From NCBI RefSeq assembly GCF_036226465.1, contig NZ_CP108476.1, positions 7,254,001-7,318,000 of the forward strand: 64,000 nt of DNA, read 5' to 3'. Both the position numbers and the translations under genes were made by a program. The stretch is from Kitasatospora sp. NBC_01250 (GTDB lineage: Bacteria > Actinomycetota > Actinomycetes > Streptomycetales > Streptomycetaceae). The notes beneath the pieces are model-generated. The model saw only the letters and a program-made list of their open reading frames with translations. It made no database searches and was not told the DNA's origin. This document shows positions 1 to 9,284 of the stretch, piece by piece; within the stretch, counting starts at the first letter, position 1, and every line of letters begins with the position of its first letter.

Positions 1-1
1 G

Positions 2-253
2 TGGGACATCGAGCTGAGCTTCGAGGAGGACGGCACCAGGACGGCCTGCTCGGCCCGGCTGGCCGGTGAGCGCGCCCCCGCCCTGCACGGCCAGGGTGCG
101 GCACTACGCCAGACGAGTGATAGGCCCGACTACCGGATCGGCGAGGAGCTCGCCGCCTCCCGCGCGCTGCACGCGCTGGCCCGGCAGCTGCGGGCCCGGG
201 CCGACGGCGAGATCGGCGCGGCGGACCACTGGCCCGCCGACGCGGGCCACTGA
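2..253 (+). CDS. DUF1876 (dsRBD-fold) protein, 3' part only
   Basis: The open frame enters from the left edge and ends at the TGA at 251-253, leaving 83 codons and no start. The visible protein begins WDIELSFEEDGTRTACSARL and contains an IGEELAASRALHALARQL segment. This matches the layout of the DUF1876 family of Streptomyces (about 90 residues, one small alpha/beta fold): a strand-rich half followed by a helix with 'IGDELAxARAL'. Only a few N-terminal residues should be missing. The biochemical function of the family is not established. The next gene starts 28 bp downstream on the same strand, but nothing in the sequence ties the two functionally. Confidence 0.7.
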   Translation, partial: WDIELSFEEDGTRTACSARLAGERAPALHGQGAALRQTSDRPDYRIGEELAASRALHALARQLRARADGEIGAADHWPADAGH

Positions 254-281
254 CCAGCACGGCAGCGGGTGATCTGCACCG

Positions 282-3095
282 ATGCGCGAACGAACGGGGC
301 TCAGACGGGGCCCGACCCCCGACGAGCCGGTGCCGCGCGCGGCCACCGGGCCGGGCGGCGGGTCCGTCCGGCAGGACCTCAGCGGCCCGCTGCGCGGGTT
401 GATCGGCGGACAGTGCCTGGGCCAGGCGGGCGACGGGCTGGCCCAGATCGCCTTCGCCCAGTTCGTCCTCTTCGACGTGGGCCGCGGCGCCACGCCCGGC
501 CGGATCGCCCTCGTGCTGGCGGTGACGCTGCTGCCGTTCAGCCTGCTGGGGCCGTTCGCCGGGGTGCTGCTGGACCGGTTCGACCGGCGCCGCACGCTGG
601 TCGTGGTCTCGGTGCTGCGCGCGGTGCTGGTGCTGGCCGGCGCGGTGATCGTGGCGCAGCGGTGGACCCCGGCGGCGTACGTGGCGACCCTGCTGCTGCT
701 CTCCTCCTCCCGCCTCGTGCTCACCGCCAAGGGGGCCGCGCTGCCGCGCACCGTGCCCCGGGAGCGGCTGGTGCCGGCCAACGCGCTCTCCGCGCTGGCC
801 GGATCGGCCTCGGCGTTCCTCGGCGCGGTCGGCGGTTCGCAGTTCGTGGGGTGGTCGGCGGCGGCCGGGTTCATGGCGGCGGGCCTGCTGTACGTGGCGG
901 CCGCCCTGGTCTTCGCGCCGCTGCCCTACCTGGGCGGGCGGGGCGCCGGCGCCGGGGCTGAGCGCGTGCTGGTGCGGCTGCGCCGGGTGGCGGTGGACCT
1001 CTGGGACGGCGTGAAGGTGGCCGGCGGCAGCACCGCGATCCGGCGGCCCCTGCTGGCGGTGGCCACCCACCGGCTGCTGCTCGGGGCCGGCTTCGTGCTG
1101 CTGGTGCTGGTCGCCGACTCGCAGTACGGGCTGAAGGCCTCCGGGTACGGGATCGCGCTGGCCGTCACCGGGGTCGCCACCTTCGCGGCGAGCGCGGCGG
1201 CGCCGCCGCTGGCCGCCCGCTACGGGGCCCGCGCGCTGCTGCCGGCGGCCTTCCTGCCGGCCGCCGCGGCGGCCTACGTCGGCGGGCTGCTGCCCTCGAT
1301 CTGGGTGCTGGTGCCGTGCGTGGGGGTGGCGGCCTTCGCCTTCCAGGTGCTCAAGGTCTGCACCGACGCGCTGGTCGGCGGTGCGACGCCCGATGCGGCG
1401 CGCGGCCGGGTCTTCGCGATCTACGACATGCTCTACAACGTCTCGTTCGTGCTCGCCGGCCTGGTGATGGTGCCCTGGTGGCAGTCCGGGCACCAGCGGG
1501 CGCTGCTGTGGTGGGTGGCGGCCGGCTTCACCGCCGGGTGGGTGGTGTTCGGGGCGGTCGAACAGGGCTGGCGGCCCCGTGAGCGGCTGGCGCACCGGCT
1601 GACCGGCGGACGGCAGCGGCGGGCGAAGCTGCCGGGCCGCTACCGGGGACGGCTCGGCGCCCTCGCCGTCGGCATGCTGCCCGCGCTCGCCTTTCCCGCG
1701 CCCGCCTGGTGGTGGCTGGCCTGGTTCGCGCTGGTGCCGCTGACCCTGGTGGTCCGTGCCGCGCCGACCCGGCGCGAGGGCGTGCTGCGGGCCTGGTGGG
1801 GCCTGGCGGGCTTCGAGATGGCCACCCAGTACTGGCTGGTGCCCGACATCGGCCCCGCGCTCGCGCTGGCGGGCGTGCTGCTCGGTGCCCTCTGGCTGCC
1901 CTGGGGCTGGGCCGTGCACCGGCTGCTGGCCGCTCCGCTGACCGGCCGGCGCACGGTGGCGGCGCTGGTGGTGGTCCCCAGCGCCTGGCTCTGCGCGGAG
2001 GGCGCGCGGTCCTGGCAGAGCCTGGGCGGGCCGTGGGCGCTGCTGGGGGCCACCCAGTGGAACCAGCCCGAGATGCTCTCCACCGCGGCGCTGGGCGGGG
2101 TCTGGCTCACCGGGTTCCTGGTGGCCGTGGTGAACACGGCGCTGGCGGTGGTGCTGATCCAGCGTCGGCTGCGGCTGCGGGTCGCGGCGTTGATCACGGC
2201 CGCCGGGTGCCTGGCGGCCGGGCCGCTCTGGTCGGCGGTGCGCCCGGGGCTGCCGGTGACCGGCAGCGTGCCGGTGGCCGTGGTGCAGCCCGGGGTGGCC
2301 ACCCCCGCCGAGCAGCAGGCCTTCGAGGTCGCGGCGACCGGCCGGCTCGCCGCGCAGCACCCGGCCCTGGTGGTGTGGGGGGAGAGCTCGCTGGCGGACA
2401 ACGTGAACAGCGGCGTGTCCTCGAACGCTTCGCTCGCCGCGCTCGCCCGTACCGTGGGCGGCGACCTGCTGGTCAACGGCGACGCGCCGGCGGCCGACGG
2501 CTCGGGCTTCTACAAGCAGTCGCTGCTGATCGACCCCGGCGGCGTGCTGGGCACGTACGCGAAGATCCGGCTGGTCCCGTTCGGCGAGTACATCCCGTTC
2601 CGGTCGGCGCTGGGCTGGCTGACCGGCATCAGCAAGGCGGCGCCGACCAACGTGCTGCGCGGCGACCGGACGGTGGTCATGCGGGCCGGGCCGGTCGGCT
2701 TCGGACCGCTGATCTGCTACGAGTCGACCTTCCCCGACATGGCCAGGACCGAGGTCGCGCACGGCGCCCGGCTGCTGGTGTACCAGACCAGCACGTCCAC
2801 CTTCCAGGGCAGTTGGGCCCAGCCCCAGCACGCCTCACTGGCCGCGGTGCGCGCCGTGGAGACCGGCCGCCCCGCGGTCCAGGTCGGCCTGACCGGCGAC
2901 AGCGCGGTCTTCGACGCGCACGGCCACCTGCTGGCCTGGCACGGCGATGGCTACCGCGGCGCCTTCGTGACCCAGGTCCCGCTGGTCTCGGGCACCACCC
3001 CGTACCAGCGCACGGGCGACTGGATGCTCGCCGTGGCCTTCACGGTGCTGGCGGGCGCGGTGACGGCGGCGGGCCTGGGGCGGGGGCGGCCGTGA
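282..3095 (+). CDS. MFS transporter fused to apolipoprotein N-acyltransferase (Lnt)
   Basis: 937 residues from ATG 282. Residues about 30-430 form a multi-spanning major-facilitator domain with a motif-A-like DRFDRRR loop near residue 103. A basic linker (about 430-450) leads to an Lnt-type half: further hydrophobic segments, including a WWWLAWFALVP start, followed by an extracellular nitrilase-like domain. The nitrilase triad is visible as E701 (VVWGESS), K761 (YAKIRLVPFGEYIP) and C812 (LICYES), spaced much as in E. coli Lnt (E267/K335/C387). Lnt adds the third acyl chain to lipoproteins at the outer face of the membrane. The Lnt half looks catalytically complete; the substrate of the MFS half is unknown. 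Lnt of other bacteria is normally about 500 residues, so the fusion is the odd feature. There is no internal stop or frameshift. It converges with meaB 30 bp downstream. Confidence 0.85.
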   Translation: MRERTGLRRGPTPDEPVPRAATGPGGGSVRQDLSGPLRGLIGGQCLGQAGDGLAQIAFAQFVLFDVGRGATPGRIALVLAVTLLPFSLLGPFAGVLLDRFDRRRTLVVVSVLRAVLVLAGAVIVAQRWTPAAYVATLLLLSSSRLVLTAKGAALPRTVPRERLVPANALSALAGSASAFLGAVGGSQFVGWSAAAGFMAAGLLYVAAALVFAPLPYLGGRGAGAGAERVLVRLRRVAVDLWDGVKVAGGSTAIRRPLLAVATHRLLLGAGFVLLVLVADSQYGLKASGYGIALAVTGVATFAASAAAPPLAARYGARALLPAAFLPAAAAAYVGGLLPSIWVLVPCVGVAAFAFQVLKVCTDALVGGATPDAARGRVFAIYDMLYNVSFVLAGLVMVPWWQSGHQRALLWWVAAGFTAGWVVFGAVEQGWRPRERLAHRLTGGRQRRAKLPGRYRGRLGALAVGMLPALAFPAPAWWWLAWFALVPLTLVVRAAPTRREGVLRAWWGLAGFEMATQYWLVPDIGPALALAGVLLGALWLPWGWAVHRLLAAPLTGRRTVAALVVVPSAWLCAEGARSWQSLGGPWALLGATQWNQPEMLSTAALGGVWLTGFLVAVVNTALAVVLIQRRLRLRVAALITAAGCLAAGPLWSAVRPGLPVTGSVPVAVVQPGVATPAEQQAFEVAATGRLAAQHPALVVWGESSLADNVNSGVSSNASLAALARTVGGDLLVNGDAPAADGSGFYKQSLLIDPGGVLGTYAKIRLVPFGEYIPFRSALGWLTGISKAAPTNVLRGDRTVVMRAGPVGFGPLICYESTFPDMARTEVAHGARLLVYQTSTSTFQGSWAQPQHASLAAVRAVETGRPAVQVGLTGDSAVFDAHGHLLAWHGDGYRGAFVTQVPLVSGTTPYQRTGDWMLAVAFTVLAGAVTAAGLGRGRP

Positions 3096-3125
3096 CGCAG
3101 GCGCCCCACGCCCGTGGCTCCCTGC

Positions 3126-4118
3126 CTACTCCCCGGGGTGCTGGAAGGCGGCGAGGAGTTGCTGGGCCGCCAGGGTCGCGGTGAGGGTGCCTTCGCGGAC
3201 CTGGCGTTCCAGCGCGGGGGTCAGGCGGCGGACCCCGGGGTGTTCGTGGAGCTGGGCGTAGAGCTGGTCGTGCACCATGGCCCAGGTCCAGGCGACCTGC
3301 TGGTCGCGCCGCTTGGCGGTGAGCGCGCCGGTGGCCTCCAGCAGCTCGCGGTGCTGGGTGAGGCGCTCCCAGAGTTCGTCCAGGCCGGTGCCGTCCAGGC
3401 CGCTGCAGGTGAGCACCGGGGGCGTCCAGACGGCGTCCGGGGCCTGGAGCAGGCGCAGGGCGCCGGCCAGTTCGCGGGCGGCGGCCCTGGCGTCGCGGTC
3501 GTGCGGGCCGTCGGCCTTGTTGACCGCGATCAGGTCGGCCAGCTCCAGCACGCCCTTCTTTATGCCCTGGAGCTGGTCGCCGGTGCGGGCCAGGGTGAGC
3601 AGCAGGAAGGAGTCGACCATGCCCGCCACCGTGGTCTCGGACTGGCCGACGCCGACCGTCTCGACCAGCACCACGTCGTAGCCGGCCGCCTCCATCACCA
3701 CCATCGACTCGCGGGTGGCGCGGGCCACCCCGCCGAGCGTGCCGGAGGTGGGGGAGGGGCGGACGAAGGCGTTCGGGTCGGCGGAGAGCTTCTCCATCCG
3801 GGTCTTGTCGCCCAGGATCGAGCCGCCGGTCCTGCTGGAGGTCGGGTCGACGGCGAGCACCGCCACCTTGTGGCCGCGCCCGGTCAGCCGGGTGCCGAGA
3901 CCCTCGATGAAGGTCGACTTGCCGACACCGGGCACGCCGGTGATGCCGACCCGCACCGCCCTGCCGGAGTGCGGCAGCAGGTCGACCAGCAGGCGCTGGG
4001 CGAGCTCGCGGTGGTCGGGCCGGGTGGATTCGACCAGGGTGATGGCCCGCGCGATCCAGGCGCGCGAGCCGTCGAGCACACCCTGCCGGTACTGGTCGAG
4101 GTCGATCGTGCGAGCCAT
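3126..4118 (-). CDS. meaB: Methylmalonyl-CoA mutase-associated GTPase MeaB
   Basis: 330 residues, a G3E-family P-loop GTPase. The Walker A motif GVPGVGKST lies at residues 61-69, followed by a conserved VDPTSSRTGGSILGDKTRM block, a VLVETVGVGQSE switch region and NKAD base recognition. MeaB binds methylmalonyl-CoA mutase, gates loading of adenosylcobalamin and protects the enzyme from inactivation. The start lies 11 bp after the mutB stop, so this is the third gene of the mutA-mutB-meaB operon. Length and motifs are normal for the ArgK/MeaB family. Confidence 0.95.
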   Translation of the reverse strand: MARTIDLDQYRQGVLDGSRAWIARAITLVESTRPDHRELAQRLLVDLLPHSGRAVRVGITGVPGVGKSTFIEGLGTRLTGRGHKVAVLAVDPTSSRTGGSILGDKTRMEKLSADPNAFVRPSPTSGTLGGVARATRESMVVMEAAGYDVVLVETVGVGQSETTVAGMVDSFLLLTLARTGDQLQGIKKGVLELADLIAVNKADGPHDRDARAAARELAGALRLLQAPDAVWTPPVLTCSGLDGTGLDELWERLTQHRELLEATGALTAKRRDQQVAWTWAMVHDQLYAQLHEHPGVRRLTPALERQVREGTLTATLAAQQLLAAFQHPGE

Positions 4119-4129
4119 CGGTCAGCGGC

Positions 4130-6331
4130 TCACAGCTCGTGGCCGAGTTCGGCGCCGAGCGAGACCAGCAGCTCGTACGCGGCGTCCGGGATCACCGTGC
4201 CGGGCCCGAAGACCGCCGCGGCACCGGCCGCGTACAGCGCCTCGAAGTCCTGCGGCGGGATCACGCCGCCGACCACGATGGTGATGTCCTCCCGGCCGGC
4301 CGCGGCCAGTTCGGCGCGCAGCGCCGGGACCAGGGTCAGGTGCCCGGCCGCCAGCGAGGAGACGCCGACGATGTGCACGTCGGCCTCCACCGCCTGGCGG
4401 GCCACCTCGGCCGGGGTCTGGAAGAGCGGGCCGACGTCCACCGTGAAGCCGAGGTCGGCGAAGGCGGTGGCGATCACCTTCTGGCCGCGGTCGTGGCCGT
4501 CCTGGCCCATCTTGGCGACCAGGATGCGCGGGCGGCGTCCCTCGGCGGCCTCGAACTTCTCGACCAGGTCACGGGTGCGCTGCACGGCGGTGGAGGAGGC
4601 TCCGGCTTCGTCACGGTACACACCCGAGATGGTACGGATCTGGCCGGAGTGCCGCCCGTACACCTTCTCCAGGGCGTCCGAGATCTCGCCGACGGTGGCC
4701 TTGGCCCGGGCCGCGTTCACGGCCAGCGCCAGCAGGTTGCCCTCCAGCGAGCTGCTCGACCCCGCCTCGGCGGCGCGGGTCAGCGCGTGCAGCGCGTCCT
4801 GGCAGGCGGCCTCGTCGCGCTCGGCGCGCAGCCGGCGCAGCTTCTCGATCTGCTGGGTGCGCACCGAGGAGTTGTCGACCTTGAGCACGTCGATCTGCTC
4901 GTCGTTGGCCACCCGGTACTTGTTGACACCGATCACCGGCTGGCGGCCCGAGTCGATCCGCGCCTGGGTGCGGGCGGCGGCCTCCTCGACGCGCAGCTTG
5001 GGGATGCCGGCGTCGATCGCCTTGGCCATGCCGCCGGCCGCCTCGACCTCCTGGATGTGCTGCCAGGCGCGCCGGGCCAGGTCGTGGGTGAGCTTCTCGA
5101 CGTAGGCGCTGCCGCCCCACGGGTCGATCACCCGGCAGGTGCCCGACTCCTGCTGGAGCATCAGCTGGGTGTTGCGCGCGATCCGGGCCGAGAAGTCGGT
5201 GGGCAGCGCGAGCGCCTCGTCCAGTGCGTTGGTGTGCAGCGACTGGGTGTGGCCCTGGGTGGCGGCCATCGCCTCCACACAGGTGCGGGTGACGTTGTTG
5301 AACACGTCCTGGGCGGTCAACGACCAGCCCGAGGTCTGCGAATGGGTGCGCAGCGACAGCGACTTGGGGCTCGACGGGGCGAACTGCTTGACCAGCTTGG
5401 CCCAGAGCAGCCGGGCCGCGCGCAGCTTGGCGACCTCCATGAAGAAGTTCATCCCGATCGCCCAGAAGAACGACAGCCGCGGCGCGAAGGCGTCCACGTC
5501 CAGCCCGGCGCCCAGCCCGGCCCGCAGGTACTCCACGCCGTCGGCCAGCGTGTAGGCGAGCTCCAGGTCGGCCGTCGCACCGGCCTCCTGGATGTGGTAG
5601 CCGGAGATGGAGATCGAGTTGTAGCGCGGCATCTTCTGCGAGGTGTACGCGAAGATGTCGGAGATGATCCGCATCGAGGGCTGCGGCGGGTAGATGTAGG
5701 TGTTGCGGACCATGAACTCCTTGAGGATGTCGTTCTGGATGGTCCCCGCCAGCTTCTCGGGCGGCACCCCCTGCTCCTCGGCCGCCACGATGTAGAGCGC
5801 CAGCACCGGCAGCACGGCGCCGTTCATGGTCATCGACACCGACATCCTGTCGAGCGGGATGCCGTCGAAGAGCTGGCGCATGTCGTAGATCGAGTCGATC
5901 GCCACGCCCGCCATGCCGACGTCGCCGGTCACCCGCGGGTGGTCGCTGTCGTAGCCGCGGTGGGTGGGCAGGTCGAAGGCGACCGACAGGCCCTTCTGCC
6001 CGGCCGCCAGGTTGCGGCGGTAGAAGGCGTTCGACTCCTCCGCGGTGGAGAAGCCCGCGTACTGGCGCACCGTCCAGGGCTGGTTGACGTACATCGTCGG
6101 GTACGGGCCGCGCAGGAAGGGCGCGATGCCCGGGTAGGTGCCCAGGAAGTCCAGGCCCGCCAGGTCCTCGGCGGTGTAGAGCGGCTTGACGCCGATGCCC
6201 TCCGGGGTCTCCCAGAGCTGCTCGCCCACGTCCTTGCCGGTGGCCTCGCGCCAGGCGTCCTGCCACTGCTCGGCGGTGGCCGCGGCGGCCTGCTCCCCGT
6301 CGAGCCCGATGGTGGTGAAGTCGGGGATCAT
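4130..6331 (-). CDS. mutB: Methylmalonyl-CoA mutase, large (catalytic) subunit
   Basis: 733 residues. The N-terminal TIM barrel carries family blocks such as GLSVAFDLPTHRGYDSDHP and the segment after RMSVSMTMNG. The C-terminal cobalamin domain has the DxHxxG base-off motif D611-H613-G616 and a downstream VVGGVIP, so B12 is bound with a histidine ligand. The enzyme interconverts (R)-methylmalonyl-CoA and succinyl-CoA, supplying methylmalonyl-CoA for polyketides or draining propionyl-CoA into the TCA cycle. The ATG overlaps the end of mutA by 4 bp (6328-6331), indicating translational coupling. The length is standard. The valine catabolic operon at 13472-18882 produces propionyl-CoA, which feeds this route. 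Confidence 0.97.
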   Translation of the reverse strand: MIPDFTTIGLDGEQAAAATAEQWQDAWREATGKDVGEQLWETPEGIGVKPLYTAEDLAGLDFLGTYPGIAPFLRGPYPTMYVNQPWTVRQYAGFSTAEESNAFYRRNLAAGQKGLSVAFDLPTHRGYDSDHPRVTGDVGMAGVAIDSIYDMRQLFDGIPLDRMSVSMTMNGAVLPVLALYIVAAEEQGVPPEKLAGTIQNDILKEFMVRNTYIYPPQPSMRIISDIFAYTSQKMPRYNSISISGYHIQEAGATADLELAYTLADGVEYLRAGLGAGLDVDAFAPRLSFFWAIGMNFFMEVAKLRAARLLWAKLVKQFAPSSPKSLSLRTHSQTSGWSLTAQDVFNNVTRTCVEAMAATQGHTQSLHTNALDEALALPTDFSARIARNTQLMLQQESGTCRVIDPWGGSAYVEKLTHDLARRAWQHIQEVEAAGGMAKAIDAGIPKLRVEEAAARTQARIDSGRQPVIGVNKYRVANDEQIDVLKVDNSSVRTQQIEKLRRLRAERDEAACQDALHALTRAAEAGSSSSLEGNLLALAVNAARAKATVGEISDALEKVYGRHSGQIRTISGVYRDEAGASSTAVQRTRDLVEKFEAAEGRRPRILVAKMGQDGHDRGQKVIATAFADLGFTVDVGPLFQTPAEVARQAVEADVHIVGVSSLAAGHLTLVPALRAELAAAGREDITIVVGGVIPPQDFEALYAAGAAAVFGPGTVIPDAAYELLVSLGAELGHEL

Positions 6332-8241
6332 CGCGCCACTCCGATCTGGTCGAGGAGCGAGGTCAGGACCGCGACCGCGTCGCCGCCCGCGGAGACGAAC
6401 CCGTCCACCCCGGCTCGTTGGTAGGCCTCGCGCTGCTCGCCGGGCCGTCCGGCCAGCAGTACGGTGCCGGCACCGGCCGCCTTCAGCGCGCCGGCCACCG
6501 CCTCGCCCAGTTCAGCGTAGAGCGTGTCGCTGGAGCACAGGCAGGCCGTGGTCGCACCGCTCGCGGTGAACTCCGCGGCCAGCGCGGCCGGCTCGGTGCC
6601 CGCGGCGAGCACCGTCTCGATGCCGCCGGCCTGGAACAGGTTGGCGGCGAAGGTGGCCCGCGCGGTGTGCACGGCCGCCGGGCCGAGCGCGGCCAGGAAG
6701 AGCTTGGGCCGGCTGCCGGTGGCCGCCAGGTGCGCGTCCGAGCGGTCCCGCAGCGCCTCGAAGGCCTGGGCCCGGCGCACCCGGGGCAGGCCGCCGCCGG
6801 GCGGGGCCGGAGCCGGCTCGCGGACCAGCGGCTGCTCGCCGAGGTTGGGGAACTCGCTGACGCCGGTGACCGGCTCGCGCCGCTTGGCGATCCTGGCCGA
6901 GCGCTCGGCCCAAGTGGCGGCGATCGTCCCGCCGACCAGCCCGGAGTCCAGCGCGGCCCGCAGGCCGCCGGCCCGCTCGATCTCCTGGAACCAGCTCCAG
7001 GCGGCCTGCGCCAGCTCCTCGGTCAGCTGCTCCACGTACCAGGAGCCGCCGGCCGGGTCGATCACCCGGCCCAGGTGCGACTCCTCCAGCAGGATCGCCT
7101 GGGTGTTGCAGGCGATCCGGCGGGCGAAGGTGTCGGGCAGCCCGAGCGCGCTGTCGAACGGCAGCACGGTCACCGCGTCGGCGCCGCCGACCCCGGCGGC
7201 CAGCGTGGCCACGGTGGTGCGCAGCATGTTCACCCACGGGTCGCGCGCGGTCATCATCACGGACGAGGTGACGGCGTGCTGGCGCTGGGCCGCGGCCTCC
7301 GGCGAGACGCCGCTGACCTCGGCGACCCGGGCCCACAGGCGGCGCGCGGCGCGGAACTTGGCGATGGTGAGGAACTGGTCCTCGGTCGCGGCGAAGCGGA
7401 ACTCCAGCTGGCCGGCGGCCGCGTCCACGGACAGCCCGGCGGCGGTCAGCTCGCGCAGGTAGGCGACGCCGGTGGCGAGCGCGGCGCCCAGCTCCTGGGC
7501 GGGGGAGGCGCCGGCGTCGTGGTAGGCCAGGGCGTCGACGGTCAGGGCGCGCAGGCCCGGGTAGTCGCGGTGGCAGCGTGCGGCCAGCTCGGCGGCCTCG
7601 GCGAGGCGGGCGGTGGTGGCGTCGGTGCCGGCGTCGGCCCCGTCGCCAGCGCTGCCGGTGCGGGCGAGCAGGCCCAGCGGGTCGGCGCCGAGGTTGCCGG
7701 AGGCCGCCGCGTTCGGCACCGCGCGCTCGGTCAGGAGCTCGAAGAACCGCTCGGCCGCCGCCTTGGTCTGCTCCCCGGCGTCCAGCACCACGGCCGCGAG
7801 GTCCAGGTAGACGTCCCGCAGAGCCGTCGGCAGCGCCGGGACCGGCAGGCCGGCCGGGCCGAGCGCGAGCCAGACCGAGCCGCCGCCGTGCTCCAGGTCG
7901 GCCAGCACGGCCTCGGCGGCGCGCGCCGGGTCCGGGTCGGCGTGGTACTGGCGGACCTCCCAGCCCGCCACCGCCGGACCCTGCGGGCGACCGCCGCGCA
8001 CGAACGGCGGGAAGCCGGGGTAGCCGGCCGCGGCCGGGGCCGGGGCGTCCTCGGCGGTGTACAGCGGACGGGCGCGCAGCCCGTCCTGAAGCGTGCTGGC
8101 CAGCGCGTCCTCGGCCGGCGAACCGGGGGCGGCTTGCGTACCTGACTTGCTCAGGACGCCTTCGACCAGGCGCCGCCACTGCTCACGGCTTGCATCCGGG
8201 AACTCGGCGGCCAGGGGGAGCCCTTCGGGCGGGACCGTCAT
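6328..8241 (-). CDS. mutA: Methylmalonyl-CoA mutase, small subunit
   Basis: 637 residues, homologous along its length to MutB but with degenerate active-site blocks. At the equivalent C-terminal position (around LFLAALGPAAVHTARATFA) there is no DxHxxG motif, so it does not bind cobalamin. This is the normal state of the structural subunit in the heterodimer. The ATG at 8241 begins MTVPPEGLPL; no strong Shine-Dalgarno is visible upstream. It is the first gene of the minus-strand operon. Its promoter should lie in the 319-bp gap to the divergent whiB-like gene. Confidence 0.95.
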   Translation of the reverse strand: MTVPPEGLPLAAEFPDASREQWRRLVEGVLSKSGTQAAPGSPAEDALASTLQDGLRARPLYTAEDAPAPAAAGYPGFPPFVRGGRPQGPAVAGWEVRQYHADPDPARAAEAVLADLEHGGGSVWLALGPAGLPVPALPTALRDVYLDLAAVVLDAGEQTKAAAERFFELLTERAVPNAAASGNLGADPLGLLARTGSAGDGADAGTDATTARLAEAAELAARCHRDYPGLRALTVDALAYHDAGASPAQELGAALATGVAYLRELTAAGLSVDAAAGQLEFRFAATEDQFLTIAKFRAARRLWARVAEVSGVSPEAAAQRQHAVTSSVMMTARDPWVNMLRTTVATLAAGVGGADAVTVLPFDSALGLPDTFARRIACNTQAILLEESHLGRVIDPAGGSWYVEQLTEELAQAAWSWFQEIERAGGLRAALDSGLVGGTIAATWAERSARIAKRREPVTGVSEFPNLGEQPLVREPAPAPPGGGLPRVRRAQAFEALRDRSDAHLAATGSRPKLFLAALGPAAVHTARATFAANLFQAGGIETVLAAGTEPAALAAEFTASGATTACLCSSDTLYAELGEAVAGALKAAGAGTVLLAGRPGEQREAYQRAGVDGFVSAGGDAVAVLTSLLDQIGVAR

Positions 8242-8560
8242 GTGGGCAGGTTAGTGCCCGCGCCCGAAGCCGCAGCAGGGTCACCGGGTGTGATGTTGCA
8301 CTCGCTGGTCCACCTGGCGGGCCTGCGGGTGCACCCGGGGGATTCGTCGTACCGGTCTCGCGCCGGGCGGGGCGCGGGCGGGTGCGGCGCGCCGCGGTTG
8401 ACGCCCGCTCAGCAGCTGCGCATCGCCGCCGCCGTGCGCGGCTGCGGCCGTTCGGCCGAGCTCATGCCCGGGTCCTGGTGAACCCGCAGGTCGGATGGTC
8501 CGTGACAGCTGATGGGGCCGTACCGCCGGTGCGGCCCACGGACGGGCCGAGGAGGCGGGA
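8242..8560. other. Divergent intergenic region mutA / whiB-like
   Basis: 319 bp between two divergent genes, expected to hold both promoters. I see no convincing gene and no hairpin. A 79-codon open frame at 8242-8481 has a low-complexity Gly/Ala/Arg product and no ribosome binding site. No -35/-10 pair stands out. Confidence 0.5.
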
Positions 8561-9112
8561 ATGTCACGGTCTTCGGCCGGCGGCCGGGCGGGTGGGGCCA
8601 CGGTCGCCACCACCGGGCCGGCATGTCGCTTTGTCGACCCGGAGCTGTTCTTCGCCTGCGGGCGCGGCGCCGAGGCCGGGCAGGTCATGGACAACGGCGC
8701 CCGGGTGGCGGCGGCCAAGGGCGTCTGCCGGTGCTGCCCGGTGCGCCAGGCCTGCCTGCGGCAGGCGGTGGCGGACGGGGAGAGCGACGGCATCTGGGGC
8801 GGGCTGACGCCGATGGAGCGCCTGGTGCTGCGCCGCCAGAGCAGTGCGCTGCTGGCCCTGGGCGAGGGCGCGGTGCGCCTGGTGGAGGGGCTCCTCGCGG
8901 CGGGCCTGCCGCCGACCGAGCGCGACCGCCCCGGCGTCGTGCTGCTGCTGCTCAACCACGGGTGGACCGAGCGGGAGATCTCCGCGGCTCTCCACCTGCC
9001 GGACGCCACCGTCCGCGCGGCGCGGGCGACGGCCTGGCGGGTGCTCGACTACTGCCGTGCGCTGGGCCTGGCGCTGCCGGGCTGGGTCACCCGCAGGGCG
9101 GGGCAGGGGTGA
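8561..9112 (+). CDS. WhiB-family iron-sulfur regulator with long C-terminal extension
   Basis: 183 residues from ATG 8561, preceded by a good site (GAGGAGG, about 5 bp spacing). The WhiB signature is present: C22 in ACRFVDPELFF, then C56, C59 and C65 (CxxCx5C in VCRCCPVRQAC), then the GIWGG turn and LTPMERLVLRR. These cysteines should hold a [4Fe-4S] cluster, as in WhiB proteins that partner with sigma factors. Most WhiB-like proteins have 80-130 residues. Here about 75 more follow, including WTEREISAALHLPDATVRAA at about 138-157, which reads like a sigma-region-4-type or LuxR-type helix-turn-helix. Family assignment is firm; DNA binding by the extension is inference. It appears monocistronic. 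Confidence 0.88.
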   Translation: MSRSSAGGRAGGATVATTGPACRFVDPELFFACGRGAEAGQVMDNGARVAAAKGVCRCCPVRQACLRQAVADGESDGIWGGLTPMERLVLRRQSSALLALGEGAVRLVEGLLAAGLPPTERDRPGVVLLLLNHGWTEREISAALHLPDATVRAARATAWRVLDYCRALGLALPGWVTRRAGQG

Positions 9113-9175
9113 CCGGGCACCGTCCGGCGCGGACTGCCGGGCGCCGCGGGCGTGTCAAGGGGCAAGTGCGCCCTC

Positions 9176-9194
9176 CCGGCCATTCTTTGGCCGG
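9176..9194 (+). terminator. Short hairpin after whiB-like gene
   Basis: A 7-bp inverted repeat (CCGGCCA / TGGCCGG) with a 5-nt loop, 64 bp after the whiB-like stop. Modest strength and no U-tract; a plausible terminator. Confidence 0.35.
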
Positions 9195-9284
9195 AACCCG
9201 CCCCCAGTGGCCTCACCCAGTGGATTCGTTCATGCGCATGGTGTAGCCATAGTCGTGACATGTTCGCGATGAAAGGAGGTTACG

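Noticed and set aside
104..874. Long antisense open frames opposite many genes, such as 104-874, 1640-2476, 4139-6424 and 22739-28573
   Set aside because: High GC leaves few stops on the opposite strand. The products are low-complexity Arg/Ala/Gly/Pro sequences, while the chosen strand has clear protein families.
8242..8481. 79-codon frame in the mutA/whiB gap
   Set aside because: No ribosome site, biased composition, and it overlaps the expected promoter region.
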